Notes: generated from the sequence alone by a model not told the origin. 64,000 nt of DNA from Saccharospirillum sp039982735 (GCF_039982735.1 NZ_JBDWXV010000011.1:785910-849909); one strand, 5' to 3'. Counted from the first letter of the stretch, positions 9,460-18,728 are shown. Numbers and translations: made by a program.

Positions 9460-11091
9460 GTGAAGACAGGTTCTATTCAGTTTCGTCTGCTCATGAGCAT
9501 CATGCTCAGCATACTGGCCATGGCCATCGTTGCCTTTGTAGGCATCTTTTCGATGAATCAGTCAGTCAACCGCCTGGTGGGCGTCGCTGAGGGGGTCAAA
9601 CAACTGGAGAAACGGGCCGACACCGCCCATCTTGAATTCAAGACCCAGGTGCAGGAATGGAAGAACATTCTGTTGCGCGGCCAGGACCCGGACCGCATGG
9701 ACCGCTACTGGACGGCCTTCAATGAACAATCAGACAGGGTCAACGCTCTGGTCACGAACCTGGCGAACGACCTGGGGGCTTACCCCGAGCTGCAGGCCAT
9801 TGCCACGCAGTTTCTTGAAGACCATCAAACCATGGCCACCGCTTACGCTGAAGGCCGGCAAGCCTTTATAAACAGCAATTTCGATCACACCGCAGGCGAT
9901 GCAGCCGTCTCTGGCATAGACCGGGCACCCTCGGCCGCGATGTCTGAATTGGGCAACGAATTATCGCGCCTGGCTATCGCTGCCAATGCCGAAGCCCAGG
10001 CCAGCGCCAGACAGACCGTGCGCCTGGCGGTCGCCGTTGCCATAGTACTTAGCCTGGTCATTCTGGCGGCGATCTTCCTGTTTGTTCGCAGTGCCATCAT
10101 CAAGCCCATACACGGCCTGACCGACGGCGTTAACCACATCCGCAACGGGCGTTACGATCAGCCGATTACACTGAAACGGCAAGATGAGCTTGGCCAACTG
10201 GGTCAAACACTCGACTACCTGCGCCTGTTCCTGCAAACCATGGTGACCGACCTTGAGCGCAACAGTAACGCCCTGCGCGATGCCACCAACCGGCTCGACG
10301 TGATGTCCGGGTCCATCACCTCGGCCACCGCTCAGCAGCACGATCTCAGCCAGCAAGTCGCCACCGCCATTGAAGAAATGGAAGCTGCCTCACGGGAAGT
10401 CGCCGCCAATGCGGCCGATACCGCCGACTCAACCCGCCATACCGGCCAACTGGCCGAACAAGGCAGCCAGGCCATGCATACCGCCCAGAGCACCATGGCC
10501 AAGCTGGCCAGCGACAACGAGACTACCGCCAGCTTGATCAACAGCCTGGCGCAGGAGTCTGAAAACGTCGGGTCGGTGTTGAGTGTGATTCAGGGAATTG
10601 CCGAACAAACCAACTTATTGGCGTTGAACGCCGCCATCGAAGCGGCCCGGGCCGGTGACCAGGGCCGTGGTTTTGCGGTGGTTGCCGATGAAGTGCGTCA
10701 ACTGGCGCAGAAAACCCAGCAATCAACCGTTGAAATCCGCGCCATTGTTGAGACCATTCAAACCGGTGCACGCAACAGCAACCAGGCGATGGAAACCGGC
10801 CTGGTGCAAACCCGCTCCACCGGCGAACACATTACCCAGGCCGAGCAACAATTGACGGAGATTCTCGCGGCGATTCATACCATCGACGACAAAAACCAGC
10901 AAATCGCCACCGCCGCTGAAGAACAAACCAGCGTCGCCGGCTCACTGGCCGAACTGATCATCCAGATACGCAACCTGTCGGAAGAAACCGCCAGCGAAAG
11001 CCAGCAAGCCACAACGCTCAGCGATACACTGTCGACTCTGGCCAGCGACTTTCAACAGCAACTGCAAAGCCTGCGCGCCGGCGCACAGTGA
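9460..11091 (+). CDS. Methyl-accepting chemotaxis protein
   Basis: Transmembrane chemoreceptor of about 543 residues. TM1 is near residues 12-32, followed by a mostly helical periplasmic domain of about 155 residues. TM2 is the VAVAIVLSLVILAAIFLFV segment, followed by a HAMP domain and a long methylated coiled coil. The CheA/CheW-binding hairpin tip is intact (EQTNLLALNAAIEAARAG). There is no CheR-tethering pentapeptide at the end (RAGAQ). The start is GTG at 9460, preceded by CGGAGGT seven bases upstream; an upstream in-frame ATG at 9349 lacks such a site. The ligand cannot be read from the sequence. Confidence 0.93.
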   Translation: MKTGSIQFRLLMSIMLSILAMAIVAFVGIFSMNQSVNRLVGVAEGVKQLEKRADTAHLEFKTQVQEWKNILLRGQDPDRMDRYWTAFNEQSDRVNALVTNLANDLGAYPELQAIATQFLEDHQTMATAYAEGRQAFINSNFDHTAGDAAVSGIDRAPSAAMSELGNELSRLAIAANAEAQASARQTVRLAVAVAIVLSLVILAAIFLFVRSAIIKPIHGLTDGVNHIRNGRYDQPITLKRQDELGQLGQTLDYLRLFLQTMVTDLERNSNALRDATNRLDVMSGSITSATAQQHDLSQQVATAIEEMEAASREVAANAADTADSTRHTGQLAEQGSQAMHTAQSTMAKLASDNETTASLINSLAQESENVGSVLSVIQGIAEQTNLLALNAAIEAARAGDQGRGFAVVADEVRQLAQKTQQSTVEIRAIVETIQTGARNSNQAMETGLVQTRSTGEHITQAEQQLTEILAAIHTIDDKNQQIATAAEEQTSVAGSLAELIIQIRNLSEETASESQQATTLSDTLSTLASDFQQQLQSLRAGAQ

Positions 11092-11104
11092 TCCAGGCTG
11101 GACT

Positions 11105-11148
11105 TGAGGTGCGTATCGCCCGACGATACCAAGCGATTACGCACCTCA
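11105..11148. other. Long stem-loop between two genes
   Basis: TGAGGTGCGTATCGC (11105-11119) pairs with GCGATTACGCACCTCA (11133-11148), with one bulged T and a 13-base loop. It lies after the chemoreceptor stop. There is no T-run on either strand, so it is either a terminator without a tail, an mRNA 3' stabiliser or a repeat element. Confidence 0.5.
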
Positions 11149-11191
11149 GGAAACGGCCACCCATAACCGGGCGACAGGAACATCTCACGCA

Positions 11192-12142
11192 ATGACAAAA
11201 CTTAAACTGGGCGTCAGCAGCTGCCTGCTGGGCGATGAAGTCCGCTTCAACGGCGGCCACAAACACCACCGCTGGCTGACACAAACCTTTGGCCAGTACG
11301 CCGATTTCGTGCCCTACTGCCCGGAAGTCGCCATCGGTATGGGCATACCGCGCAACCCAATCCGGCTGATCAGCACCGACCATGGCACCCGGGCCGTCGA
11401 TTCAGTCAACCTGACTGACGACTACACCGAGAAATTACAGCACTACGCCGAAAGCATCGTCCCCGAGCTCGATGCACTCGACGGCTATGTCGTCATGCAA
11501 GGCTCGCCCAGTTGCGGTATGGAGCGAGTAAAGCTGTACAACAAGAACATGATTCCCGAGAAAATCGCCGCCGGCTTGTACACAGAGGTGCTGCAACGCC
11601 ACGCACCGGCCCTGCCCTTTGAAGAAAGCGGCCGTCTGAGTGACCCGAACCTGGTGGAAAACTTCGTGCAGCGCGTTTACGTTTACCACGAGTGGCGCAC
11701 CGGGCAACCCTGGCGCACCGCCAAAGGGCTGATCGACTTTCACGCCCGGCAGAAATACCTGTTGATGATGCACGACTACCCCACCTACAAACGCCTGGGG
11801 CAAAAGCTTTCCAACTTAAAAGACATCGAAGACCGGGAAGCCTTTGGCCAGGAATACCTGGTAGAACTGATGTCAGCGCTCTCGAACATTCCCAAGCGGG
11901 GCCACCGGGTCAATGTGCTGCAACATGTGATGGGCTATTTCAAAAACCAGCTGTCCGAAAAGGAAAAAACCTCGCTGATTCATTCGATCGAACAGTACAA
12001 AGCCAGCGAAGTCCCCTTCATCGTCCCGGTCTCACTGCTCAAGCACTACACCTTTCTGCACGGCGACCAGTTCCCCTACCTGATGAATCAGACGTTTCTG
12101 AACCCCTACCCGGAAGCGCTGGGGTTGAGAAACCCGATTTAG
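11192..12142 (+). CDS. TudS-type (DUF523) plus YbgA (DUF1722) protein
   Basis: Two-domain cytoplasmic protein of 316 residues. The N-terminal DUF523 part has the family cysteines in SSCLLGDEVR, YCPEVAIGMGIPR and QGSPSCG. Related stand-alone proteins (TudS) use three cysteines to hold an iron-sulfur cluster that removes sulfur from thiouracil. The C-terminal part (about residues 170-316) is YbgA/DUF1722 (QKYLLMMHDYPTYKRLG...NVLQHVMGYF). The fusion is common in gammaproteobacteria and usually lies next to photolyase, as here. The precise substrate is not known. Confidence 0.9.
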   Translation: MTKLKLGVSSCLLGDEVRFNGGHKHHRWLTQTFGQYADFVPYCPEVAIGMGIPRNPIRLISTDHGTRAVDSVNLTDDYTEKLQHYAESIVPELDALDGYVVMQGSPSCGMERVKLYNKNMIPEKIAAGLYTEVLQRHAPALPFEESGRLSDPNLVENFVQRVYVYHEWRTGQPWRTAKGLIDFHARQKYLLMMHDYPTYKRLGQKLSNLKDIEDREAFGQEYLVELMSALSNIPKRGHRVNVLQHVMGYFKNQLSEKEKTSLIHSIEQYKASEVPFIVPVSLLKHYTFLHGDQFPYLMNQTFLNPYPEALGLRNPI

Positions 12143-12169
12143 TCTGACTCACCCGCCAAATAAATAATT

Positions 12170-12197
12170 TGAACCAATCACACTTATTAGGCGTATC
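12170..12197 (+). promoter_or_regulatory. Possible ECF11 (RpoE/ChrR-type) promoter of phrB
   Basis: TGAACC (12170-12175) and CGTATC (12192-12197) are 16 bases apart, 33 bases before the phrB ATG. This resembles the TGATCC...CGTA-type promoters that I recall for ECF11 sigma factors, which control photolyase and Cfa-like genes in the singlet-oxygen response. One -35 base differs, and no ECF sigma gene is in the window. Tentative. Confidence 0.3.
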
Positions 12198-12230
12198 TAT
12201 GGTACGTCTAACTTCTGTCTAGAGTTTTTA

Positions 12231-13613
12231 ATGACCCAACTAGTCTGGTTCCGAAACGATTTACGCGTCAGTGACCATAGCGCCCTGACCGAGGCTTGCC
12301 AGGCGCCCGGTGCTGACGTCCAAGCCATTTTTCTGTGGACGCCGAAGCAATGGCAGCAGCACGACTACGGCCTGGCCCGCCAATACAGCCTTCGATCTGC
12401 CCTGGTCACCGTCGCCCGGGATCTGGCCCAACTCGGCATTCCACTGACGATCCTGCAAGCCGACACCTGGCTCTCGGGAGTCGATCAGCTCATCAACTTT
12501 GCCCGCCAGCACAGCGTTCGCCAACTCGCCTTCCACCGAGAATTCGGCTGGGATGAAGTACAGCGCGACCAATATGCTATCGAGCAAGCCCGGTTAGCCG
12601 ACATCGCCACCTGGGTCGGGGAAGACCGGGTCGGTTTCGACCCGGCCACCCTGTTAACCGGCCAGGGAGAGATGTACCGGGTGTTCACCCCATTCAAGAA
12701 ACGCTGGCTGAGTCAGCATGCCGAAACGCCACTGGCCGCACCGCTACCGGTGCCATCGGCCAGGGCACCTGCGCTGACCGAACTCCCCGACATCCCCGAA
12801 GTGGCCTGGACCGGCACCGCCGAACTGCCGTTGAACGAGCACGATGCCCATGAGCACCTCGGCCAATTCGCTGACGCCATGCCCCGCTACAAAGATCAGC
12901 GCGATCTGCCCGCCACCGAAGGCACATCGCGCCTGTCGGCTGCTCTGGCCAGTGGAGCGATCAGCCTGCGCCAGTGTATGCACAGCGCTTTTTCGCACCC
13001 CAAATTCGACAGTGCCGGCGTGCAAACCTGGCTGTCTGAACTGATCTGGCGTGAGTTTTATCACTACCTGCTCTACTGGCGACCCGACATCGCCCGTCAT
13101 GAACCCTTTTACCCGCGCTGGGATGCCTTTCCCTGGCAGCAGGATGAAACCGCCCTGCACCACTGGCAACAAGGGCAGACTGGAGTGCCCATCGTCGATG
13201 CTGGCATGCGCCAGCTCGCCCGAACCGGCTGGATGCACAACCGGGTGCGGATGATCGTTGCCATGTATCTGGTCAAGCTGCTAAAAATTGACTGGCGCCA
13301 GGGCGAACGCTGGTTTGCACAGCAATTGCTCGATATCGATTTCGCCAGCAACAACGGCGGCTGGCAATGGTGTGCCTCAACCGGCGTCGATGCGGCACCC
13401 TATTTTCGCATTTTTAACCCTCATACCCAGTCGCAACGCTTTGACCCCAGCGGCGAATACATTCGCCGCTGGGTACCAGAGCTGGCCAGCGTGCCGGCCG
13501 AAGCCATACACGAACCAACGCAGCAACTCGCCAGACATCTCGGTTATGCACGGCCGCTGATTAACTACAAACGAGCCCGCGCAGAGACGTTGGAATTATT
13601 TAAACAGCTATGA
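12231..13613 (+). CDS. phrB: Deoxyribodipyrimidine photolyase (class I CPD)
   Basis: Light-driven flavoenzyme that splits cyclobutane pyrimidine dimers. Its 460 residues start with the antenna-binding Rossmann domain (LVWFRNDLRVSDHSAL). The FAD-binding helical domain includes GTSRLSAALASGAISLRQ, the WLSELIWREFY segment, and WQWCASTGVDAAPYFRIFNP with the conserved Trp and Asn/Asp residues near the flavin. It is full length. It follows the DUF523/DUF1722 gene and precedes a run of stress-lipid genes. Confidence 0.95.
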   Translation: MTQLVWFRNDLRVSDHSALTEACQAPGADVQAIFLWTPKQWQQHDYGLARQYSLRSALVTVARDLAQLGIPLTILQADTWLSGVDQLINFARQHSVRQLAFHREFGWDEVQRDQYAIEQARLADIATWVGEDRVGFDPATLLTGQGEMYRVFTPFKKRWLSQHAETPLAAPLPVPSARAPALTELPDIPEVAWTGTAELPLNEHDAHEHLGQFADAMPRYKDQRDLPATEGTSRLSAALASGAISLRQCMHSAFSHPKFDSAGVQTWLSELIWREFYHYLLYWRPDIARHEPFYPRWDAFPWQQDETALHHWQQGQTGVPIVDAGMRQLARTGWMHNRVRMIVAMYLVKLLKIDWRQGERWFAQQLLDIDFASNNGGWQWCASTGVDAAPYFRIFNPHTQSQRFDPSGEYIRRWVPELASVPAEAIHEPTQQLARHLGYARPLINYKRARAETLELFKQL

Positions 13614-13654
13614 GCTGTGAGCTTCGAGCTGTTAGCTATGAACTCGCAGCTCGA
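13606..13654 (+). repeat. Heptameric tandem repeat (AGCTNNG x 7)
   Basis: Seven consecutive 7-base units begin inside the last phrB codons: AGCTATG, AGCTGTG, AGCTTCG, AGCTGTT, AGCTATG, AACTCGC, AGCTCGA. AGCT is kept in six units. The phrB stop TGA spans the first two units. It ends about 30 bases before the next gene. Confidence 0.8.
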
Positions 13655-13683
13655 CGCTCAAAACTATCTCCTGGGAGATTCCT

Positions 13684-14100
13684 ATGCTTGAACAAATGCA
13701 GGATGTGTATAACCGGCTAAACCGGGATACGGTGAAAGACGGCCTGCTCGGCGACATCTATGACCGCGACATCGTGTTTATCGACCCGCTGCACAGAATT
13801 GAAGGCCTCGGAAACCTGCAGCGTTATTTCGAAGGCATGTACAAAAATGTGGATGAAATTTCGTTCCGCTACCTCACCCAATGGGAACAGAACAACGAAG
13901 CCATGCTGCGCTGGGAAATGACCTTCCGTCACCCAAAGCTCAAAGGTGGCGCGCCCATTTTGATACCCGGTGTCACCTACCTGACCTTCGCTGAAAAGAT
14001 CACCCGCCATCAGGATTATTTCGACAGCAACCAGATGATTTTCGATCACGTACCCGCTCTGGGTTCACTGCTGGGCTGGTTAAAAGGCCGACTAAACTGA
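13684..14100 (+). CDS. NTF2-like / SnoaL-like protein
   Basis: Small cytoplasmic protein of 138 residues with the cone-shaped NTF2/SnoaL-like fold pattern: an N-terminal helix, then DIYDRDIVFIDPLHRIEGLGNLQRYF, then strands ending in a basic tail. Members of this family beside FAD oxidoreductase/DUF1365/Cfa runs are common in proteobacteria, but their role is unresolved. GGGAGATTCCT gives a ribosome site before the ATG. It is the first gene of a compact plus-strand run to 19072. Confidence 0.85.
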   Translation: MLEQMQDVYNRLNRDTVKDGLLGDIYDRDIVFIDPLHRIEGLGNLQRYFEGMYKNVDEISFRYLTQWEQNNEAMLRWEMTFRHPKLKGGAPILIPGVTYLTFAEKITRHQDYFDSNQMIFDHVPALGSLLGWLKGRLN

Positions 14101-14145
14101 TTTGAATTGAACAACACAACACCGTTAAAACCGACAGGACACTCA

Positions 14146-15411
14146 ATGAAACAACGCATTGCCATCATTGGAACCGGCATCGCGGGGCTGACCACCGCCC
14201 GGCTGTTGCACCCGCATCACGATATTCAGGTGTTCGAGCAGAATGATTACATTGGCGGCCACACCAACACCCGGGATGTGACCATCGACGGTCGCACCTG
14301 GGGTGTGAACACCGGGTTTATCGTCTATAACGATTGGGTGTACCACAATTTTAATAAACTGATGGCGCCCCTGGCTGTGAACCGTGAACCGACCGAAATG
14401 AGTTTCAGCGTGCGCGACGACGCCTCTGGCCTGGAGTACAACGGCCACAACCTCGATACTCTGTTTGCGCAGCGCAAGAACCTGCTGAACCCCCGTTTTC
14501 TGGGCATGATTCGCGACATTCTGCGCTTCAACAAAGAGAGCCTCGAAGACCTCGACGCTGGCATACTGACACCCGATCTGACGCTGGGTGAGTACTTTCA
14601 GCAAAAAGGCTTCGGCAAAACCTTTATCCGCAAATACATCGTGCCCATGGGTGCGGCTATCTGGTCTTCCGGCGAAACCGAAATGGAAGCCTTCCCGGCA
14701 CTGTTTTTCGTTCGGTTTTTCAAGAACCACGGGTTGTTGTCGGTTAAAAACCGGCCGCAGTGGTATGTCATCAGCGGCGGATCGCGTGCCTATGTTGCCC
14801 CGCTGACTGAACCGTTCAAAGACCGCATACACTTGAACCGGGGCGTCACCCGGGTCGAGCGCGATGCCGGGGGTGTTACGCTCGCCTTTGGCGACGGCCA
14901 AACCGAGCGCTTCGACCAGGTTGTTTTTGCCTGTCACAGCGATCAGGCGCTGGCCATGCTGGCCGAACCGACCGACGACGAACGCGACATTCTCGGCGCC
15001 CTGCCCTACAGCAACAACGAGGTGGTACTGCACACCGACGAGACCCTCCTGCCCAAACACAGAAAAGCCTGGGCCGCCTGGAACTACCACATTCCGCGCA
15101 ACCCGGCCGATGCGGTCGGGCTGACCTACAACATGAACATTCTGCAGAATTTCGACGACGCGCCGGTCACCTTTTGCGTTACGCTGAACCGCACTGCAGA
15201 CATCGACCCGGCGAAAATCATCGACCGCTTCAACTACGCCCATCCGGTCTTTACCAAAGCCGGTATTGACGCCCAGAACCGATACGATCGGATTGGAAAC
15301 CAGAACCGCACCCATTTTTGCGGAGCCTACTGGTTCAATGGTTTTCACGAAGACGGTGTTAACAGTGCCTTGCGCGTTGTATCCAGTTTTGGAGTTGAGC
15401 CATGGCACTGA
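14146..15411 (+). CDS. FAD-dependent amine-oxidase-like oxidoreductase
   Basis: Flavoprotein of about 421 residues with the dinucleotide-binding motif GTGIAGLTTARLL at the start, then EQNDYIGGHTNT and an FAD-contacting GVNTGFIVYN segment. It has the amine-oxidase/desaturase fold and ends FNGFHEDGVNSAL. Genes of this type directly before DUF1365 and Cfa-like genes are related to UfaD, which oxidises a methylated fatty acyl chain toward a furan fatty acid in Rhodobacter. That role here is inferred from context. The ATG at 14146 has AGGA upstream; a TTG at 14107 in frame is less likely. It overlaps the next gene by ten bases. Confidence 0.85.
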   Translation: MKQRIAIIGTGIAGLTTARLLHPHHDIQVFEQNDYIGGHTNTRDVTIDGRTWGVNTGFIVYNDWVYHNFNKLMAPLAVNREPTEMSFSVRDDASGLEYNGHNLDTLFAQRKNLLNPRFLGMIRDILRFNKESLEDLDAGILTPDLTLGEYFQQKGFGKTFIRKYIVPMGAAIWSSGETEMEAFPALFFVRFFKNHGLLSVKNRPQWYVISGGSRAYVAPLTEPFKDRIHLNRGVTRVERDAGGVTLAFGDGQTERFDQVVFACHSDQALAMLAEPTDDERDILGALPYSNNEVVLHTDETLLPKHRKAWAAWNYHIPRNPADAVGLTYNMNILQNFDDAPVTFCVTLNRTADIDPAKIIDRFNYAHPVFTKAGIDAQNRYDRIGNQNRTHFCGAYWFNGFHEDGVNSALRVVSSFGVEPWH

Positions 15412-16223
15412 ACAGTTGCCTCTACGAGGGCTGGGTGCGTCACCGCCGTTACAGCCCGGCAGAGCACCGCTTCACCTACCCGCTGTTCATGCTTTATCTC
15501 GATCTCGATGAAATCGACGAGGTGTTCGGCAGCTCCCGGTTCTGGTCGATCGAGCGTTTCAACTGGGCCAGTTTTCGCCGGGCCGATTACTTCGACCCGA
15601 ACACGCCTGACCTTAAACAGGCCGTCATCAACAAGGTGTGCATGCACAGCGAACTGGAACCCCGGCACATTGCCTCGGTACGGGTGTTGACCCATGTGCG
15701 CTACCTTGGCTACGTGTTCAACCCGGTGTCGGTCTACTATGTGTTCGACCACAACGACAACTTACTGGCCGTGATGCCCGAAGTCACCAACACGCCCTGG
15801 AAAGAGCGCCACGCCTACGTGCTGCTGGCCGAATCATCCAACACCACCCCAACACCCTCTAACCCCCATTACGAACCGCACCGGGTTCACCGGCACTATC
15901 GCGAATACCGGCTGAGCAAGGCGTTTCATGTCTCGCCCTTTTTACCGATGGACATGAATTACCGCTGGGTGTTCGGCCTGCCGCAACCAACGCTGCGCAT
16001 TCATCTGGAAAACCACCGCGAGCAGCACAAGGTGTTCGATGCCACCCTGGTCATGGACGCCGCGCCGATCAGCGCCCGCGCCATGCGCCGCGCCCTCATC
16101 CGTTTTCCGGCGATGACCGTAAAGGTGGTAACGGGCATACACTGGCAAGCCTTCAAACTGTGGCTGAAGAAGGTTCCCTTCATCCCACACCCGAACAAAG
16201 AGAAAAAGGAAACAACGGCATGA
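15402..16223 (+). CDS. DUF1365 domain protein
   Basis: Protein of 273 residues matching DUF1365: the N-terminal GWVRHRRYSPAEHRFTYPLF, then LTHVRYLGYVFNPVSVYYVF and EVTNTPWKERHAYV, all typical family segments. The biochemical activity is unknown. The family is nearly always encoded between an FAD oxidoreductase and a Cfa-like methyltransferase, as here, pointing to membrane lipid modification. The start overlaps the upstream gene by ten bases and the stop overlaps the next start (ATGA), so the genes are translationally coupled. Confidence 0.92.
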   Translation: MALNSCLYEGWVRHRRYSPAEHRFTYPLFMLYLDLDEIDEVFGSSRFWSIERFNWASFRRADYFDPNTPDLKQAVINKVCMHSELEPRHIASVRVLTHVRYLGYVFNPVSVYYVFDHNDNLLAVMPEVTNTPWKERHAYVLLAESSNTTPTPSNPHYEPHRVHRHYREYRLSKAFHVSPFLPMDMNYRWVFGLPQPTLRIHLENHREQHKVFDATLVMDAAPISARAMRRALIRFPAMTVKVVTGIHWQAFKLWLKKVPFIPHPNKEKKETTA

Positions 16224-17470
16224 CAACGGCCACTCCGACGCGTTTTGACGGGACCCAGGGTCCGCTGGCTCAGCGCCTGCTGTTCAAGGCCCTGAACCGC
16301 TTCCACACCGGGTCACTGACACTGCACGATGAGTCTGGCACCTATGTATTCGGCAACCCGGACCAGGACGGCCCCCACGCCAGCGTCCACATCCACAACA
16401 CCCGCACCTACCGGGAAATGCTCACCGGTGGCGCACTCGCCGCCGCTGAATGCTACGTCGCCGGCTTTTGGGACACCTCAGACCTGGCCACAGTGGTTCG
16501 CGTGTTCGCGGTGAACCTCGACACTACGTCAAAACTGAATAAAACACTGGGGCTGGTTACCAAACCGGTTCTGCGGCTGGCCCACTGGCTCAACCGCAAC
16601 GACAAGGCCGGTTCGCGCAAAAACATCAGCGCCCACTACGACCTCGGCAACGAACTGTTCGAAGCCTTTCTTGACGACAGCATGATGTACTCCAGCGCTA
16701 TTTATCCAAGCTCTGATGCCACACTCGAAGAGGCTCAGCGCCACCGGCTCGACCGGGTATGCCAGAAGCTGGACCTGAAGCCGGGCGATCATCTGCTCGA
16801 GATCGGCACCGGCTGGGGCGGCATGGCGATTCACGCCGCGAAGCATTATGGCTGTAAAGTGACCACCACCACCATTTCCGATGAGCAGCACGACTACACC
16901 CGCAAGCGCATTGATGAACTGGGCCTGGCCGATAAAATCACCCTACTCAAACAGGACTATCGCGACCTCACTGGCCAATACAACAAGCTGGTGTCAATCG
17001 AGATGATTGAGGCGGTTGGTCACGATTACCTGCCGAGCTATTTCAAGGTGCTGTCAGAACGCCTCACCGATGACGGCGCTGCGTTGATCCAGTGCATAAC
17101 CATGCCCGACCAGCGTTATCAGGAGTACCGCTCCTCGGTCGACTTCATCCGCAAATACATCTTTCCCGGCGGCCACCTGCCGTCGCTGTCGATTCTGCTG
17201 GACAACATGAAGCGTCACACCGATCTGCAAATGGTGCACCTGGAAGACATGACCGATCACTACGCCCGCACCCTAAAAGACTGGCATCACCGCTTTGTGG
17301 CCGCGCGTGATCAAATTCTGGAGCTAGGCTACGACGACACCTTCTACCGCCTGTGGCGCTACTACTTTGCCTACTGCGAAGGCGGCTTTACCGAACGCGC
17401 CATCGGCACGCATCAGGTGATGTTCGCCAAAGACAAAAACCGCCAGACCTGGATAGACCCGGCCCAATGA
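16220..17470 (+). CDS. Cyclopropane-fatty-acid synthase family methyltransferase
   Basis: SAM-dependent methyltransferase of 416 residues that acts on double bonds of membrane phospholipid acyl chains. The SAM-binding motif LEIGTGWGGMAIHAAKHYG is at about residues 194-212. Other family segments are NISAHYDLGNELFEAFLD, MMYSSA, SIEMIEAVGHDYLP and FIRKYIFPGGHLPS. It could be a true cyclopropane synthase or a UfaM-like C-methylating enzyme; the neighbouring FAD oxidoreductase favours the second. The ATG at 16220 overlaps the DUF1365 stop (ATGA). The upstream ATG at 16160 lies inside that gene and is rejected. Confidence 0.92.
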   Translation: MTTATPTRFDGTQGPLAQRLLFKALNRFHTGSLTLHDESGTYVFGNPDQDGPHASVHIHNTRTYREMLTGGALAAAECYVAGFWDTSDLATVVRVFAVNLDTTSKLNKTLGLVTKPVLRLAHWLNRNDKAGSRKNISAHYDLGNELFEAFLDDSMMYSSAIYPSSDATLEEAQRHRLDRVCQKLDLKPGDHLLEIGTGWGGMAIHAAKHYGCKVTTTTISDEQHDYTRKRIDELGLADKITLLKQDYRDLTGQYNKLVSIEMIEAVGHDYLPSYFKVLSERLTDDGAALIQCITMPDQRYQEYRSSVDFIRKYIFPGGHLPSLSILLDNMKRHTDLQMVHLEDMTDHYARTLKDWHHRFVAARDQILELGYDDTFYRLWRYYFAYCEGGFTERAIGTHQVMFAKDKNRQTWIDPAQ

Positions 17471-17985
17471 AACTGAACGCAGGCAAAGCGGTACTCAACT
17501 ACGCCGGTTTCCAGATTGGCTGGTTCCTGCTGGTGCTCACCCAGTCGGCCTGGGCGATTTTCTGGGCGCTGGGCTTTGTAGCCATGCACGCCGCCCTGTT
17601 TGGCAGCCGGCGCGAATGGCAGGCGGTGATCCCGATCATGATTATGGGTTTACTGGTGGATCTTATCTGGCATCTGACCCCAGCTGTTCAGTTCCTGGGC
17701 ACCGGGCAACCAGTACCGCTCTGGCTGGTCGGGCTCTGGCTGATGTTTCCGCTGACGCTGAACCATTCACTGGCTTGGCTGAAAGGTCGCCTTAGCCTGC
17801 AGATCGTACTTGGTGTAGTCGGCGGCGGGGGCAGTTACGTTGCCGGCACCCAGTTCGGTGCCGCCACCATGGAACCCTGGGCACTGATTGCCGTGCCACT
17901 GGCCTGGGGGCTCTGGTTACCCCTGTTCTACTGGTGGATTGATCGGCCGAATCACACGCATCCAACTCAAATAGAGACGACATGA
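17467..17985 (+). CDS. DUF2878 membrane protein
   Basis: Integral inner-membrane protein of 172 residues with about five hydrophobic helices (first at about 10-35) and the family-like segments NYAGFQIGWF and MFPLTLNHSLAWL. DUF2878 proteins are of unknown function and travel with Cfa/DUF1365 operons. The start at 17467 overlaps the methyltransferase stop by four bases (ATGA), and the end overlaps the following ATG, continuing the coupled operon. Confidence 0.85.
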   Translation: MKLNAGKAVLNYAGFQIGWFLLVLTQSAWAIFWALGFVAMHAALFGSRREWQAVIPIMIMGLLVDLIWHLTPAVQFLGTGQPVPLWLVGLWLMFPLTLNHSLAWLKGRLSLQIVLGVVGGGGSYVAGTQFGAATMEPWALIAVPLAWGLWLPLFYWWIDRPNHTHPTQIETT

Positions 17986-18728
17986 CATCCCTGTTAGTTT
18001 GCAGCACCCCAAGCCACCGGACCAGGGCCACCAAACCCGTGCTTTTGGGCCTGCTTCTGGCCGGGCTGGCACTGACCAGTGTGGCTGAAGAATCCGACAC
18101 GACCGAGTTCACCGGCAACGCCTACGATCTGGACAGTGGCGACCTTCTGTATACCGAAGAGCACCGACTGGAGCGGGTCGACGGTGTGCCTCAGCGGGAA
18201 ACCGTCTTCTATAAGACGCCAGAAGGGGATGAACTCGCCCAAAAAGACATGACCTACTGGCAACCGGCCCGCCCCGCCTACCGGTTAACGGTCGTCGACC
18301 CGCAACGAACCGAAACCGTTGAGCCCAACACCGATGGGGTATCGATCGAGTCGGTTGAGTCCGGTTTTCTCGACTGGTCCGATGCAGAGGGCTACGTCAT
18401 TGATGGCGGCTTCCACTACTTCATTCTCGACCATTTCGACACCTTACTCGACGGCGACAGTGTCGAATTCCAGTTTCTGGCCCCCACCCGAACCCGGTGG
18501 CTGGGCTTGCGCCTGCGCCCCATCGAGCAAGCCGATGGTCAGTTGATGCTCGAACTCAATGTTCGCAACCGCCTGCTCAGCCTGGTGATCAGCGACATTG
18601 AACTGACCTACGATATAGAAACCCAGCGACTGCTGCGTTACGCCGGGCTGACCAACCTGCCCAAACCCGGCGGTGGCAACTACAGCGCCAACATCGAATA
18701 CACCTACCCGGAGGGTGACCAGCCATGA
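17982..18728 (+). CDS. Secreted hypothetical protein of the lipid-stress operon
   Basis: Protein of 248 residues with a basic N terminus and hydrophobic leader (about 18-36, VLLGLLLAGLALTSVAEE), so it is probably exported to the periplasm. The mature part is beta-rich, with repeated strand-turn patterns such as FTGNAYDLDSGDLLYTEEHRLERVDG. I do not recognise a named family with confidence. Its position, coupled on both sides (ATGA overlaps) to DUF2878 and the next membrane protein, suggests a part in envelope lipid repair or transport. Confidence 0.75.
   Translation: MTSLLVCSTPSHRTRATKPVLLGLLLAGLALTSVAEESDTTEFTGNAYDLDSGDLLYTEEHRLERVDGVPQRETVFYKTPEGDELAQKDMTYWQPARPAYRLTVVDPQRTETVEPNTDGVSIESVESGFLDWSDAEGYVIDGGFHYFILDHFDTLLDGDSVEFQFLAPTRTRWLGLRLRPIEQADGQLMLELNVRNRLLSLVISDIELTYDIETQRLLRYAGLTNLPKPGGGNYSANIEYTYPEGDQP

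Noticed and set aside
13606..13683. CRISPR-like array at the phrB end
   Set aside because: The 7-base repeats are contiguous with no spacers and no cas genes are nearby.
14143..15408. Long minus-strand frame of 421 codons
   Set aside because: It is the antisense shadow of the FAD oxidoreductase, which has clear FAD motifs and operon overlaps. The minus frame has no recognisable domain.
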